DNA of 64,000 bases from Adhaeribacter aquaticus DSM 16391 (GTDB lineage Bacteria; Bacteroidota; Bacteroidia; Cytophagales; Hymenobacteraceae), in the NCBI RefSeq assembly GCF_000473365.1, contig NZ_KI421517.1:4130001-4194000 (forward strand), in the 5' to 3' direction. Both the position numbers and the translations under genes were made by a program. The notes below the pieces were generated by a model. The model was not told where the DNA came from and made no database searches. It worked only from the letters and a program-made list of their open reading frames with translations. This document shows, in pieces, positions 1 through 7,306 of this stretch (its first letter is position 1; the number at the start of each line of letters is the position of its first letter).

Positions 1-599
1 TGGTCGCAGAACTGGCGAATTTGAGTCAAGAACTCATTGGTAGGGGTATAAACACCGCCAATTCCTTGAATACCTTCAATAATGACCGCACAAATTTCTT
101 CCGGATTCTCTACGTTTTGCAGGGCTTCTGCATCATTTAACGGCAGAAATATTACTTCATGCCCCTTGTTAATGGGTGCTTGAATAGATTTATCGTCGGT
201 AGCGGCTACACCAGCCGAAGTACGTCCGTGGAAAGATTTGTTAAACGAAATTACTTTTTTCCGACCGTTATAGAAAGAAGCAGCCTTTAAAGCGTTTTCG
301 TTGGCTTCGGCACCGGAGTTTATCAGGAATAAACTATAATCCGGGTAACCGCATAATTCAGCCATTTTATCGGCTAATTCCTGTTGTTGCGGAATTTGAA
401 CAGAATTAGAGTAAAAACCAATTTGATTTATCTGATCGGTTAATTTTTGCACATAGTGCGGGTGTGTATGGCCAATAGAAATAACCGCATGGCCACCGTA
501 TAAATCTAAATATTTTGTTCCTTTATCGTCCCAAACATAAGAACCCTGGGCTTTTACAGGGGTGATATCGAAGAGGGGATAAACATCGAATAATTTCAT
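1..599 (-). CDS. argD: Acetylornithine/succinylornithine aminotransferase, N-terminal part (cut by window edge)
   Basis: Reading the minus strand from the ATG at 599 gives about 199 residues beginning MKLFDVYPLFDITPVKAQGS and running off the window start. The segment holds class III aminotransferase landmarks: YLDLYGGHAVISIGHTHP, the NSGAEANENALKAA pyridoxal-phosphate region, SFHGRTSAG, and IIEGIQGIGG. ArgD transfers the amino group from glutamate to N-acyl-glutamate semialdehyde, giving N-acyl-ornithine in the cytoplasm. In several Bacteroidota the acyl group is succinyl rather than acetyl; the sequence here cannot tell which. It is the fourth gene of a minus-strand arginine cluster, 154 bp downstream of argC, with a long hairpin and a heptamer repeat in the gap. 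The catalytic lysine lies outside the window. Confidence 0.93.
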   Translation of the reverse strand, partial: MKLFDVYPLFDITPVKAQGSYVWDDKGTKYLDLYGGHAVISIGHTHPHYVQKLTDQINQIGFYSNSVQIPQQQELADKMAELCGYPDYSLFLINSGAEANENALKAASFYNGRKKVISFNKSFHGRTSAGVAATDDKSIQAPINKGHEVIFLPLNDAEALQNVENPEEICAVIIEGIQGIGGVYTPTNEFLTQIRQFCD

Positions 600-601
600 A
601 G

Positions 602-629
602 TACGTTGTACGTTAGACGTTTTACGTTA
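602..629. repeat. Four tandem 7-bp repeats just upstream of argD
   Basis: Four head-to-tail heptamers, TACGTTG, TACGTTA, GACGTTT and TACGTTA, sit directly before the argD start codon (599). They occupy the place where a ribosome binding site would be. Tract length could vary by slippage and alter argD translation, but this is inference. Confidence 0.7.
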
Positions 630-666
630 TAAGTTTAGAGAGGAGAAAGACTTACTAATTCACTAT

Positions 667-723
667 TGTCACTTAGGAGGGAACTTGTTCATTGATTGCA
701 AACAAGTTTCCTCCTAAATGACA
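667..723. other. Long intercistronic inverted repeat between argC and argD
   Basis: Arms of 23 bp (667-689 and 701-723) match with only two G-U type mismatches around an 11-base loop. The stem contains AGGAGG on one arm and CCTCCT on the other. No T-run follows on the minus strand, so it does not look like a classic terminator. A stability or processing hairpin, or a small mobile palindrome, fits better. Confidence 0.65.
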
Positions 724-753
724 TATATAGTTTAGTTGTCTTACTTTATTATC

Positions 754-1755
754 TTAGAAACCAGATGGTTTAATCCTTAAGCCAGTAGTTTCTTCCAGAC
801 CGAATAATAAATTCATGTTTTGTACCGCTTGTCCGGAGGCACCTTTCAATAAATTATCAATCATGCTGATGATAACTAATTGATCGTCTACTTTATCTAC
901 GTAAACAATGCCTTTATTTGTATTTACTACCTGCTTTAGGTGCGGATTAACTTTGGAAATATGTACGAAGGGATGATTGGCAAAAAACGCTTCGTAAATA
1001 TTCCTGGCTTCTTCCAGACTTAAATTAGTTTGTAAATAACAAGTTGTGATAATACCTCTGGTAAAATTGCCCCGGTAAGGTACAAAATGAATGGCCGGTA
1101 AGGTTTCTGATTGTAATAAACCTAAACTTTGCCTGATCTCCTGTAAGTGCTGGTGATTGAACAACTTATAAGTTGAAACATTGCTATCCCGCCAGCTAAA
1201 ATGGCTGGTTTCGGTTAAACTTTGTCCGGCCCCGGTAGAACCCGTTATTCCACTAATATGTACCGCTGATGTTAAACCATTCTTGCTCGCCAAAGGCAAT
1301 AAAGCCAATTGAATACAGGTAGCAAAACAACCTGGATTGGCAATATTATTGGCTTTGGTTATTTCGTCGCGCTGCAATTCTGGTAAGCCGTAAACAAAAT
1401 CACGACCTTCAAAATTAGCCGTATCGTTCAACCGGAAATCCTGACTAAGGTCAATAATTTTAACCGAAGCAGGAAAGTTTTGCTCGGTTAAAAATTTCTT
1501 AGCCGCTCCGTGACCTACGCACAAAAATAATACATCAATGTCGGTGGAGAATTCGGTGCTAAAGGTTAACTCCGTTTCGCCTAATAAATCGGTATGAACC
1601 TGGTATAAATATTTGCCACCGTTACTGGAGCTGTGAACAAAAGTTATTTCGGCGTTTGGGTGGTTCAGAAGCAAACGTACAAGCTCCCCGCCGGTATAAC
1701 CGGCACCACCGGCTATACCAACACGTATTTTAGACCCCGTATTAAGAATGGCCAT
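754..1755 (-). CDS. argC: N-acetyl-gamma-glutamyl-phosphate reductase
   Basis: A 333-residue cytoplasmic enzyme that reduces N-acyl-glutamyl phosphate to the semialdehyde with NADPH, the third step of arginine synthesis. The N-terminus has the nucleotide-binding GIAGGAGYTGGELVRLL motif at about residues 13-29. The active-site cysteine is in NPGCFATCIQ (Cys143), and the C-terminal half carries HFVPYRGNFTRGI. Its start overlaps the end of argG by 14 bp, which indicates translational coupling in a single operon. The length is normal for the type 1 family and no key residue is missing. Confidence 0.96.
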   Translation of the reverse strand: MAILNTGSKIRVGIAGGAGYTGGELVRLLLNHPNAEITFVHSSSNGGKYLYQVHTDLLGETELTFSTEFSTDIDVLFLCVGHGAAKKFLTEQNFPASVKIIDLSQDFRLNDTANFEGRDFVYGLPELQRDEITKANNIANPGCFATCIQLALLPLASKNGLTSAVHISGITGSTGAGQSLTETSHFSWRDSNVSTYKLFNHQHLQEIRQSLGLLQSETLPAIHFVPYRGNFTRGIITTCYLQTNLSLEEARNIYEAFFANHPFVHISKVNPHLKQVVNTNKGIVYVDKVDDQLVIISMIDNLLKGASGQAVQNMNLLFGLEETTGLRIKPSGF

Positions 1756-2932
1756 TAACTTTGTGGTAAATCATGGTCTGGTTACCAAATATTTTAGAGA
1801 AGCCTTTAACATCTTCACCAGTCCAACTGTTGTTCATTTCGCCGTAAGAACCAAACTTAGACGACATTAAATCGTGCTCTGATTCGATACCTACCACGTA
1901 GAAACGGTAAGGCGCTAAACCAACGGTAACCGTACCCGATACAGTTGTCTGTGTATCTTCCAAAAATTTTTCCACGTTGCGCATTACCGGATCCAGGAAC
2001 TGGCCTTCGTGCAATAAATTACCGTACCAAACTGCTAACTGGTCTTTCCAGTACAATTGCCATTTAGTAAGTGTGTGTTTCTCTAAAGCGTGGTGCGCTT
2101 TAATAATAATCATAGGGGCAGCAGCTTCGAAACCAACCCGACCTTTAATGCCAATAATGGTATCGCCTACGTGTATATCACGTCCCACTCCAAAAGGAGC
2201 AGCAACTTCATTTAATTTCTGAATGGCTTCAACCGGGTTATCGAAACGTTGTTCGTTTACACCTTTCAATTCGCCTTTTTCAAAAATCAATTTTACTTCT
2301 TCCGGATTTTGTTTGGTTACCTGAGTTGGCCAGGCTTCTTCCGGTAAATAACCAAAGGAGGTAAGGGTTTCTTTTCCACCAACAGAGGTGCCCCACAAGC
2401 CTTTGTTTATGGAATAAGCAGCTTTTTCAAAATTCATTTCCACACCCAGGTTCTTCAGGTAATCTATTTCTTCCTGGCGGGATAATTTCATGTCCCGGAT
2501 AGGTGTTAAAATTTCCACATCCGGACACATAATGTTAAAGATCATATCAAAACGCACCTGGTCGTTACCGGCTCCGGTACTACCGTGGGCTACATAATCT
2601 GCTCCAATTTCTTTTGCATAACGGGCAATAGCTAATGCCTGGTAAACCCGCTCGGCACTAACCGAAAGTGGATAAGTGTTATTTTTTAGAACGTTTCCAA
2701 AAATAAGGTATTTAATACAGCTGTTGTAATAATCGTCGGTTTCGTCGATAGTAAGGTGCTTCGCCACGCCCAGGTTATAGGCCCGTCTTTCTATTTCCTG
2801 TAATTCTTCGGCAGAAAAACCACCGGTATTTACAATGGCCGAATGAACTTCTAAATTCAACTCATTCGCTAAATATTTAACACAGTACGAGGTGTCGAGG
2901 CCGCCACTAAAGGCTAATACCACTTTTTTCAT
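1742..2932 (-). CDS. argG: Argininosuccinate synthase
   Basis: A 396-residue cytoplasmic ligase that joins citrulline and aspartate at the cost of ATP. The N-terminal P-loop-like motif LAFSGGLDTSYCVKYL (residues 6-21) is the PP-motif of the N-type ATP pyrophosphatase fold, and AHGSTGAGNDQVRF is the family signature. Length agrees with bacterial ArgG. It lies 90 bp downstream of the GNAT gene and overlaps argC by 14 bp. Placing argG ahead of argC and argD, rather than beside argH, is common in Bacteroidota arginine clusters. Confidence 0.97.
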   Translation of the reverse strand: MKKVVLAFSGGLDTSYCVKYLANELNLEVHSAIVNTGGFSAEELQEIERRAYNLGVAKHLTIDETDDYYNSCIKYLIFGNVLKNNTYPLSVSAERVYQALAIARYAKEIGADYVAHGSTGAGNDQVRFDMIFNIMCPDVEILTPIRDMKLSRQEEIDYLKNLGVEMNFEKAAYSINKGLWGTSVGGKETLTSFGYLPEEAWPTQVTKQNPEEVKLIFEKGELKGVNEQRFDNPVEAIQKLNEVAAPFGVGRDIHVGDTIIGIKGRVGFEAAAPMIIIKAHHALEKHTLTKWQLYWKDQLAVWYGNLLHEGQFLDPVMRNVEKFLEDTQTTVSGTVTVGLAPYRFYVVGIESEHDLMSSKFGSYGEMNNSWTGEDVKGFSKIFGNQTMIYHKVNGHS

Positions 2933-3022
2933 TTTCGGAAAGCTAAAATTTTATTGTTTTATTATTAAGAGCCAAAATTAAGCGGTAGATTTTAATATCC
3001 ACCACTTAATTTCAGATAATAG

Positions 3023-3799
3023 CTACAGTAAATTGGCCAGGAAAAATTTTAAGGAGAATTTGCTTGGGTTGCCGGTTAATACCTGTTTTTTAAACAACAT
3101 TAACTTTTCCAGTATGCCGCCACTTTTTACAAATTCAACCGAGCCTTCTTCCTTTACAAGGTTATCAGGAGATTCTTTTTGTTTTGGTTCTTCTTTTTTC
3201 TGTTTGTTTTCCTGTGCCGGATCGTAAAGCATGGCAGTACATAAGCAGTTTTTACGCTCCTTCATAGTTAAAATTTCGTAATTTATACAGCTTTTGCAGC
3301 CTGCCCAGAAAGCATCATCATCAGTTAGCTCCGAATAAGTTACCGGGCGGTATCCTAAATCAGAGTTAATTTTCATGACAGCCAGGCCAGTGGTTAACCC
3401 AAATATTTTAGCTTCCGGATATTTTTTCCGGGAAAGTTCAAATACTTTTTCTTTGATACGCTTTGCCAGTCCACTTTGGCGAAAATTAGGCGAAACAATT
3501 AGACCAGAATTAGCCACGTACTCACCGTGTCCCCAGGTTTCAATATAGCAGAAACCACCCCAAACGTTGTCGTGACTTAAAGCAATAACCGCTTTCCCTT
3601 CCGCCATTTTTTCTTTAATGTACTCAGGAGAACGCTTGGCTATACCGGTGCCACGTAATTTTGCCGAAGACTCCATTTCATCCACAATAATTTGGGCAAA
3701 CTGGAAGTGGTCGGCAGTAGCCACTTGTATGATAAAATCTGCATCAACTGTTGGCGGAACCAATGGTTGAGAGGTTACAGATTTATTTTTTTCAAACAT
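3023..3799 (-). CDS. GNAT-family N-acetyltransferase, candidate first enzyme of arginine synthesis
   Basis: 258 residues. Residues 21-180 form a GNAT fold; the acetyl-CoA loop is SPNFRQSGLAKRIKEKVF (about 103-120), matching the R/Q-x-x-G-x-G/A pattern. After the fold come four cysteines arranged CxxC (168, 171) and CxC (185, 187), which could hold a metal, then a Lys/Glu-rich linker (about 195-220) and a hydrophobic tail. It is the first gene of the operon GNAT-argG-argC-argD. Classical ArgA and ArgJ are not seen here, so it is a good candidate for N-acylglutamate synthase; that role is inferred from position. It could instead modify another amino acid or protein. Confidence 0.8.
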   Translation of the reverse strand: MFEKNKSVTSQPLVPPTVDADFIIQVATADHFQFAQIIVDEMESSAKLRGTGIAKRSPEYIKEKMAEGKAVIALSHDNVWGGFCYIETWGHGEYVANSGLIVSPNFRQSGLAKRIKEKVFELSRKKYPEAKIFGLTTGLAVMKINSDLGYRPVTYSELTDDDAFWAGCKSCINYEILTMKERKNCLCTAMLYDPAQENKQKKEEPKQKESPDNLVKEEGSVEFVKSGGILEKLMLFKKQVLTGNPSKFSLKFFLANLL

Positions 3800-3869
3800 T
3801 AGATTAAATAAATATTTAAAAATGAATAAAAATCCTGCTAAGGAATACTAAAAATTTAAAAAGAAGTTC

Positions 3870-4033
3870 GGGAAAAGACAGCGACTACGTAAGCCACCAA
3901 CAACAGATTATGCCCGCAAGGGGTACACCTGTCTATATGCAGGACTATATAATGGAGTCGCAACAGCCACTAACACACGCAGGGCAGCTAACATATTGCG
4001 ATATAGGATTTGGTTCTCCATTGAGGTTAAATT
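3870..4033 (-). ncRNA. Candidate structured leader or small RNA upstream of the arginine operon
   Basis: Between the promoter at 4039-4068 and the GNAT start at 3799 lies a segment visibly more GC-rich than its AT-rich flanks. On the minus strand, GCGACT (3956-3961) can pair with AGTCGC (3881-3886), enclosing ACAG/CTGT (3903-3906 with 3929-3932) and a CCC/GGG hairpin (3911-3925). An alternative 7-bp helix, AATGGAG (4016-4022) with CTCCATT (3951-3957), overlaps the closing stem by two bases, so the two folds compete. A 37-codon reading frame (4021 to 3908, minus) begins at that AATGGAG and has four Arg codons. I see no strong intrinsic terminator. It may be an arginine-operon leader or an independent RNA such as 6S; I cannot assign a family. 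Confidence 0.45.
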
Positions 4034-4038
4034 CGCGG

Positions 4039-4068
4039 CAAAAGTAATAAAATTTCTTATTTTCAAAA
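4039..4068 (-). promoter_or_regulatory. Promoter of the arginine operon leader
   Basis: Minus strand shows TTTTG (4064-4068), 17 bp, then TACTTTTG (4039-4046), matching the Bacteroidota sigma-A consensus TTTG-N17 to 23-TAnnTTTG. A transcript would begin near 4033, about 230 bases before the GNAT start codon. Confidence 0.65.
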
Positions 4069-4222
4069 CGCTTGTTTTTAAAAATTTGTTAAAATAAAAT
4101 TTTATTTAGTTTTACCCCTGATTGCCAACGAAAAATAGCTGGCTTTCAGACATCAAAACTATAAAAAAATATAGGTTATTTTAGTTCAAAATAATGGTTT
4201 AAAACCTTTAAAACGCATATTA

Positions 4223-4230
4223 TATTTTTG
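4223..4230 (+). promoter_or_regulatory. Probable tyrA promoter -7 box
   Basis: TATTTTTG matches TAnnTTTG 50 bp upstream of the preferred tyrA start at 4281. A clear -33 box is not visible, so the call rests on the -7 element and position. Confidence 0.4.
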
Positions 4231-4280
4231 TTATTTTATCAGGATTTGGAAATTAATCAAGAAGTGTGTCATTTAGCACC

Positions 4281-5138
4281 ATGAATATTTGTATTGTGGG
4301 CCTGGGCTTATTAGGTGGGTCTTTTGCCTTAGGTTTAAAAGAAAAGCGAAAAGATTTATTTTTTATTGGCGTAGATAATAACCCACAGCACGCTGCCAAG
4401 GCGCTTGAACTTGGCTTGGCTGATGAAATATTGCCTTTGGAAGAAGCGGTTGCAAAATCACAATTGATTGTACTGGCCATACCTGTAAATGCCATTATTG
4501 CTTTGTTACCTAAAGTTTTGGATTTACTTCCGGCCGATGCCACCCTTATAGATTTTGGTTCTACAAAAGAATTAATTTCTCAAACCGCGGAAAACCACCC
4601 TAAAAGAAACCAGTTTGTGCCGGTACACCCCATAGCTGGTACCGAAAACTCCGGACCGGAAGCGGCCTTTGCAGAGCTGCTCCACCAGAAGATTATGATT
4701 TTATGTGATCAGGAGAAATGCTTGCCTGGTTCTGTAGCATTGGTAGAAGCCTTATGTCGCGACCTGAATATGCGTCTGAGTTACATGGATTCTATTTCGC
4801 ATGATTTGCACCTGGCTTATGTGTCGCACCTGAGCCACATTAGTTCTTTTGCTTTGGGAGCTACTGTATTAGAAAAAGAGCGCGATGAGGAAAACATCTT
4901 TAATATGGCAGGGTCCGGTTTTTCTTCTACCGTTAGGTTAGCTAAAAGCTCGCCAGATATGTGGGCACCTATTTTTACACAAAATAGTCGTAATATCTCG
5001 GCAGCCCTCGATAGTTACATTAAAAAGTTACAGGAGTTTAAAGAATTTATTGATACCCAAAACGAAAGTGCTAGTTACGAACTAATGCAGAAAACAAATG
5101 AAATCCGAAGGATTTTAAATGGTATTGATAAAAAGTAA
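4281..5138 (+). CDS. tyrA: Prephenate dehydrogenase
   Basis: 285 residues from the ATG at 4281, which puts the Rossmann motif CIVGLGLLGGSFALGL at the N-terminus as in the family; a GTG at 4266 would add five residues. The enzyme oxidatively decarboxylates prephenate to 4-hydroxyphenylpyruvate for tyrosine synthesis. Other landmarks are VLAIPVNAI, DFGSTKELI, and the FVPVHPIAGTENSGPEAA substrate segment, followed by the helical dimerisation domain with DLHLAYVSHLSHISSFAL. There is no ACT domain or fused chorismate mutase. It stands alone, 32 kb from the pheA-aminotransferase-DAHP synthase operon, and converges on the H-NOX-like gene. Confidence 0.95.
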   Translation: MNICIVGLGLLGGSFALGLKEKRKDLFFIGVDNNPQHAAKALELGLADEILPLEEAVAKSQLIVLAIPVNAIIALLPKVLDLLPADATLIDFGSTKELISQTAENHPKRNQFVPVHPIAGTENSGPEAAFAELLHQKIMILCDQEKCLPGSVALVEALCRDLNMRLSYMDSISHDLHLAYVSHLSHISSFALGATVLEKERDEENIFNMAGSGFSSTVRLAKSSPDMWAPIFTQNSRNISAALDSYIKKLQEFKEFIDTQNESASYELMQKTNEIRRILNGIDKK

Positions 5139-5154
5139 TTTACTTTTTATCAAT
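5124..5154. terminator. Near-loopless palindrome over the tyrA stop codon
   Basis: Fifteen-base arms (5124-5138 and 5140-5154) are perfect reverse complements around a single T. The left arm includes the last tyrA codons and stop. Ends are A/T-rich, so it may stop transcription in either direction; a second hairpin follows at 5166. Confidence 0.6.
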
Positions 5155-5165
5155 AAAAATAAAGC

Positions 5166-5231
5166 TTTTCATCGCTAGGCAGTTTTACTGGTATTTGGAA
5201 ATAACCAGGTAAAACTGCCTAGCGATGAAAA
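5166..5231. terminator. 66-bp hairpin between convergent tyrA and H-NOX-like gene
   Basis: The core 23-bp arms TTTTCATCGCTAGGCAG... and their exact complement continue inward through two single-base bulges to a GG loop, giving about 31 paired bases. Flanking A and T runs on both sides fit a bidirectional terminator for converging genes. It is longer than most intrinsic terminators. Confidence 0.7.
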
Positions 5232-5246
5232 ATGGTTATGTACTAA

Positions 5247-5825
5247 TTATTCGAAATCAACCAGAATCTGGACCTTTTCGGCAGCGGGCTGAGAAAGACG
5301 AATTACAGTAACTTTATCGCTTTCTTGGTAATACCTGGCAATGCCCCTAATAATGCCTACCGCTACGCCCGACATGCGGCGTTTAGAAGTGTAATTAATT
5401 ATCAGTCGTTTTTCTCCTTGCTTGGTTACCAATAATTTGGGTGGCGAGGTCCTTTTATCCTGCGACTTTACAGCACCGTGCATTTTTTCTTCCGTGTAGA
5501 TTAACATCTCATAGGTGCACCAGGCAGGATCCAGGTAATCTTTATACATTTCAATCAAGTCTGGCACCATAAATTCGCCAAACTTTTCCATAAAGTCATA
5601 AACCGGAATCTCCATTTTTTCGGCTACCTCGTGCACAATAGCGAATAGTTCATCCGTTGGATACATGCCATGCATGGGATAAGAAGTTCTTTCAACTCCA
5701 ACTTTTTTAAGTAAATCCATCCATGTACTATAATCATAATTGCTCTCTACAAATTTCCGAAGCATTACAAAAATAGAACCATGCATTAAATTTTGTTTAT
5801 TCATCTTTTTACTAACAATCCCCAT
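5247..5825 (-). CDS. Stand-alone H-NOX/HNOB haem NO-binding domain protein
   Basis: 192 residues from the first ATG; ATGs at residues 8 and 14 are equally plausible, and MHGSIFVMLRKFVESNY (from residue 14) aligns with the usual family start. Counting from that Met, a histidine falls at 103 (EEKMHGAVK), where H-NOX proteins have the haem-ligating His. The haem-propionate motif Y-x-S-x-R is present as YTSKRRM. These support haem binding and NO or O2 sensing in the cytoplasm. No GGDEF, kinase or chemotaxis partner lies beside it. A 5' hairpin (5856-5875) lies in its upstream region. Fold assignment is fairly sure; ligand and output partner are unknown. Confidence 0.78.
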   Translation of the reverse strand: MGIVSKKMNKQNLMHGSIFVMLRKFVESNYDYSTWMDLLKKVGVERTSYPMHGMYPTDELFAIVHEVAEKMEIPVYDFMEKFGEFMVPDLIEMYKDYLDPAWCTYEMLIYTEEKMHGAVKSQDKRTSPPKLLVTKQGEKRLIINYTSKRRMSGVAVGIIRGIARYYQESDKVTVIRLSQPAAEKVQILVDFE

Positions 5826-6324
5826 AAAGCTCTGGGAATTTATTTAATGTATAACGCTGGTTGCCTTAACCCAGCAGCCTCAAGTAAATATACTTGATTA
5901 AAAATTTTATAAACCATGCTTAAACCGTTATAATAAACTTGAACGGTTTAAAAAGTTTAATAAGAGCGAAACAATTTAAATATTTGAGAATCTTATTTAA
6001 CTAAGTTTCATACCATCCATCTTTCAGGAGATACTACTTTCTTTTTGGTACAGAGAGGGGCAGGTATACCAATAATGGAAGAACAGAATGCCATTATAAA
6101 TTATTTTCACTTCAGCAAAGATAAACGGAAAGCAAAAACCAACAAATTTCACTTAAAATTAAGCAAATCATATACGCTTAAAATGTAAAGTAAGAAAGAA
6201 TTAACTAGCAACTACAGTAATAAAGTTTTATTACCTATTAATTTTTCTTTCGGATTAAGTAATATTGTAAAGTTTTACCTCTGGTGTAAAAGCAATTTTT
6301 ATATAATTACTTAATATTAAAGTG
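5826..6324. other. AT-rich intergenic region with an operator-like inverted repeat
   Basis: About 500 bp between divergent genes. It contains a perfect 9-bp inverted repeat TAAACCGTT...AACGGTTTA (5921-5950, 12-bp spacer), which looks like a protein-binding site. TAATATTG near 6263 is a weak -7-like box for the downstream reductase gene. No further reading frame looks coding. Confidence 0.4.
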
Positions 6325-7038
6325 ATGTTAAATACTGAAAAACCTTATGTTATTTGTCATATGCTGGGCTCAGTAGATGGGCGCATAAAGCAAAACATTT
6401 GGGGTTTTAAAGATCATCATAAGTATTTTGAGGAAACTGCCGAAAAAATAACTGCCGATGCCTGGCTGGTAGGGCGGGTTACCATGCAGGAGTTCTCCAG
6501 CAAGAATACATATTCTATTGAAGCAGACAGAACCCACATTCCTAAAATAGATTATGTGGCTGACCAGCCGGTTAAATCGTTTGCCGTAGTCATAGACCCG
6601 TCCGGTAAATGTTTCTGGGATACCAATATGGTATCGACTGAACATGTAATAGAAGTGCTGACAGAAAAAGTGCCAACTGGTTACCTGGAGCATTTAAGGA
6701 GCAAAAATGTATCCTATATATTTGGCGGAAAAGAAGAACTTGACCTGGATTTGGTATTAAAGAAACTATACCACCTTTTCCAGATTAAGACAGTTCGGAT
6801 AGATGGTGGTGGCCATGTAAATGGTTCGTTTTTGCAGGCAGGCTTAATAGATGAATTTAGCCTTGTACTAGCTCCGGTTGCAGATGGCGCTATAGGTTCG
6901 CCCACCGTATTTGAAGTGGCTGAAGGCTACGAAAACCGAAAAGCTACTCAATTTAAAATAAAATCTGTTGAGCAGATTTATGATGACTTTCTTTGGATTC
7001 GTTATCAGGTAATAAAAGAAACTGATACCAACCGTTAA
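6325..7038 (+). CDS. RibD C-terminal/dihydrofolate-reductase-like family protein
   Basis: 237 residues from the ATG at 6325 (a GTG three bases earlier is possible). The opening VICHMLGSVDGRI is the typical start of the RibD reductase domain; later come ADAWLVGRVTMQEFSS, IFGGKEELDLDLVLKKL, and VRIDGGGHVNGSFLQAGLIDEFSLVLAPVA with the GGG-x-x-N/G-x-x-L-x-x-x-L-I-DE signature. Such proteins bind NADPH; the family includes riboflavin pathway reductases and many uncharacterised members. No deaminase domain or rib genes are adjacent, so a pathway role in riboflavin synthesis is unlikely to be exclusive. It is monocistronic, followed by an inverted repeat. Confidence 0.88.
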   Translation: MLNTEKPYVICHMLGSVDGRIKQNIWGFKDHHKYFEETAEKITADAWLVGRVTMQEFSSKNTYSIEADRTHIPKIDYVADQPVKSFAVVIDPSGKCFWDTNMVSTEHVIEVLTEKVPTGYLEHLRSKNVSYIFGGKEELDLDLVLKKLYHLFQIKTVRIDGGGHVNGSFLQAGLIDEFSLVLAPVADGAIGSPTVFEVAEGYENRKATQFKIKSVEQIYDDFLWIRYQVIKETDTNR

Positions 7039-7078
7039 AATTTATAAGTATTTAAATAAAAAGATTAAAAAAGTAAAC

Positions 7079-7129
7079 TAAACTACTTATCTAAGGTATA
7101 ATTTATTGGTACTTTAAATAAGTAGTTTA
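7079..7129. terminator. Inverted repeat after the RibD-like gene
   Basis: Perfect 12-bp arms TAAACTACTTAT (7079-7090) and ATAAGTAGTTTA (7118-7129) with a 27-bp spacer. No strong GC core or T-run, so it is a weak terminator candidate or a regulator binding site ahead of the AraC gene. Confidence 0.35.
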
Positions 7130-7306
7130 ACAAAAGCTGTATCCTTTTAAGGAACAAGACGCTACGTGTTCTTTATCTTTTATTAAAGATAATAGAACTA
7201 AAGTCTTTAAAGGCTTATTCTCCTGCTTTACCTATCAAAGCATCCTGAAAAGGTTTGGTAAAGTTGTTCCTATAAGCGCTTGGTTATAATTCTTTCAGCC
7301 AGAAAA

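Noticed and set aside
1977-2222. Plus-strand 81-residue open frame inside argG
   Set aside because: It lies antisense to a clearly conserved argG; the protein is low-complexity and matches nothing. Shadow frame.
3954-4046. Plus-strand 30-residue frame beginning ATGGAGTCG in the arginine leader
   Set aside because: It lies antisense to the better-supported minus-strand leader, has no plus-strand promoter, and the peptide shows no pattern.
7280-7306. TTG start adding nine residues to the AraC regulator
   Set aside because: The extra residues (MVIILSARK) are not family-like, and the ATG at 7307 fits the usual AraC start better.
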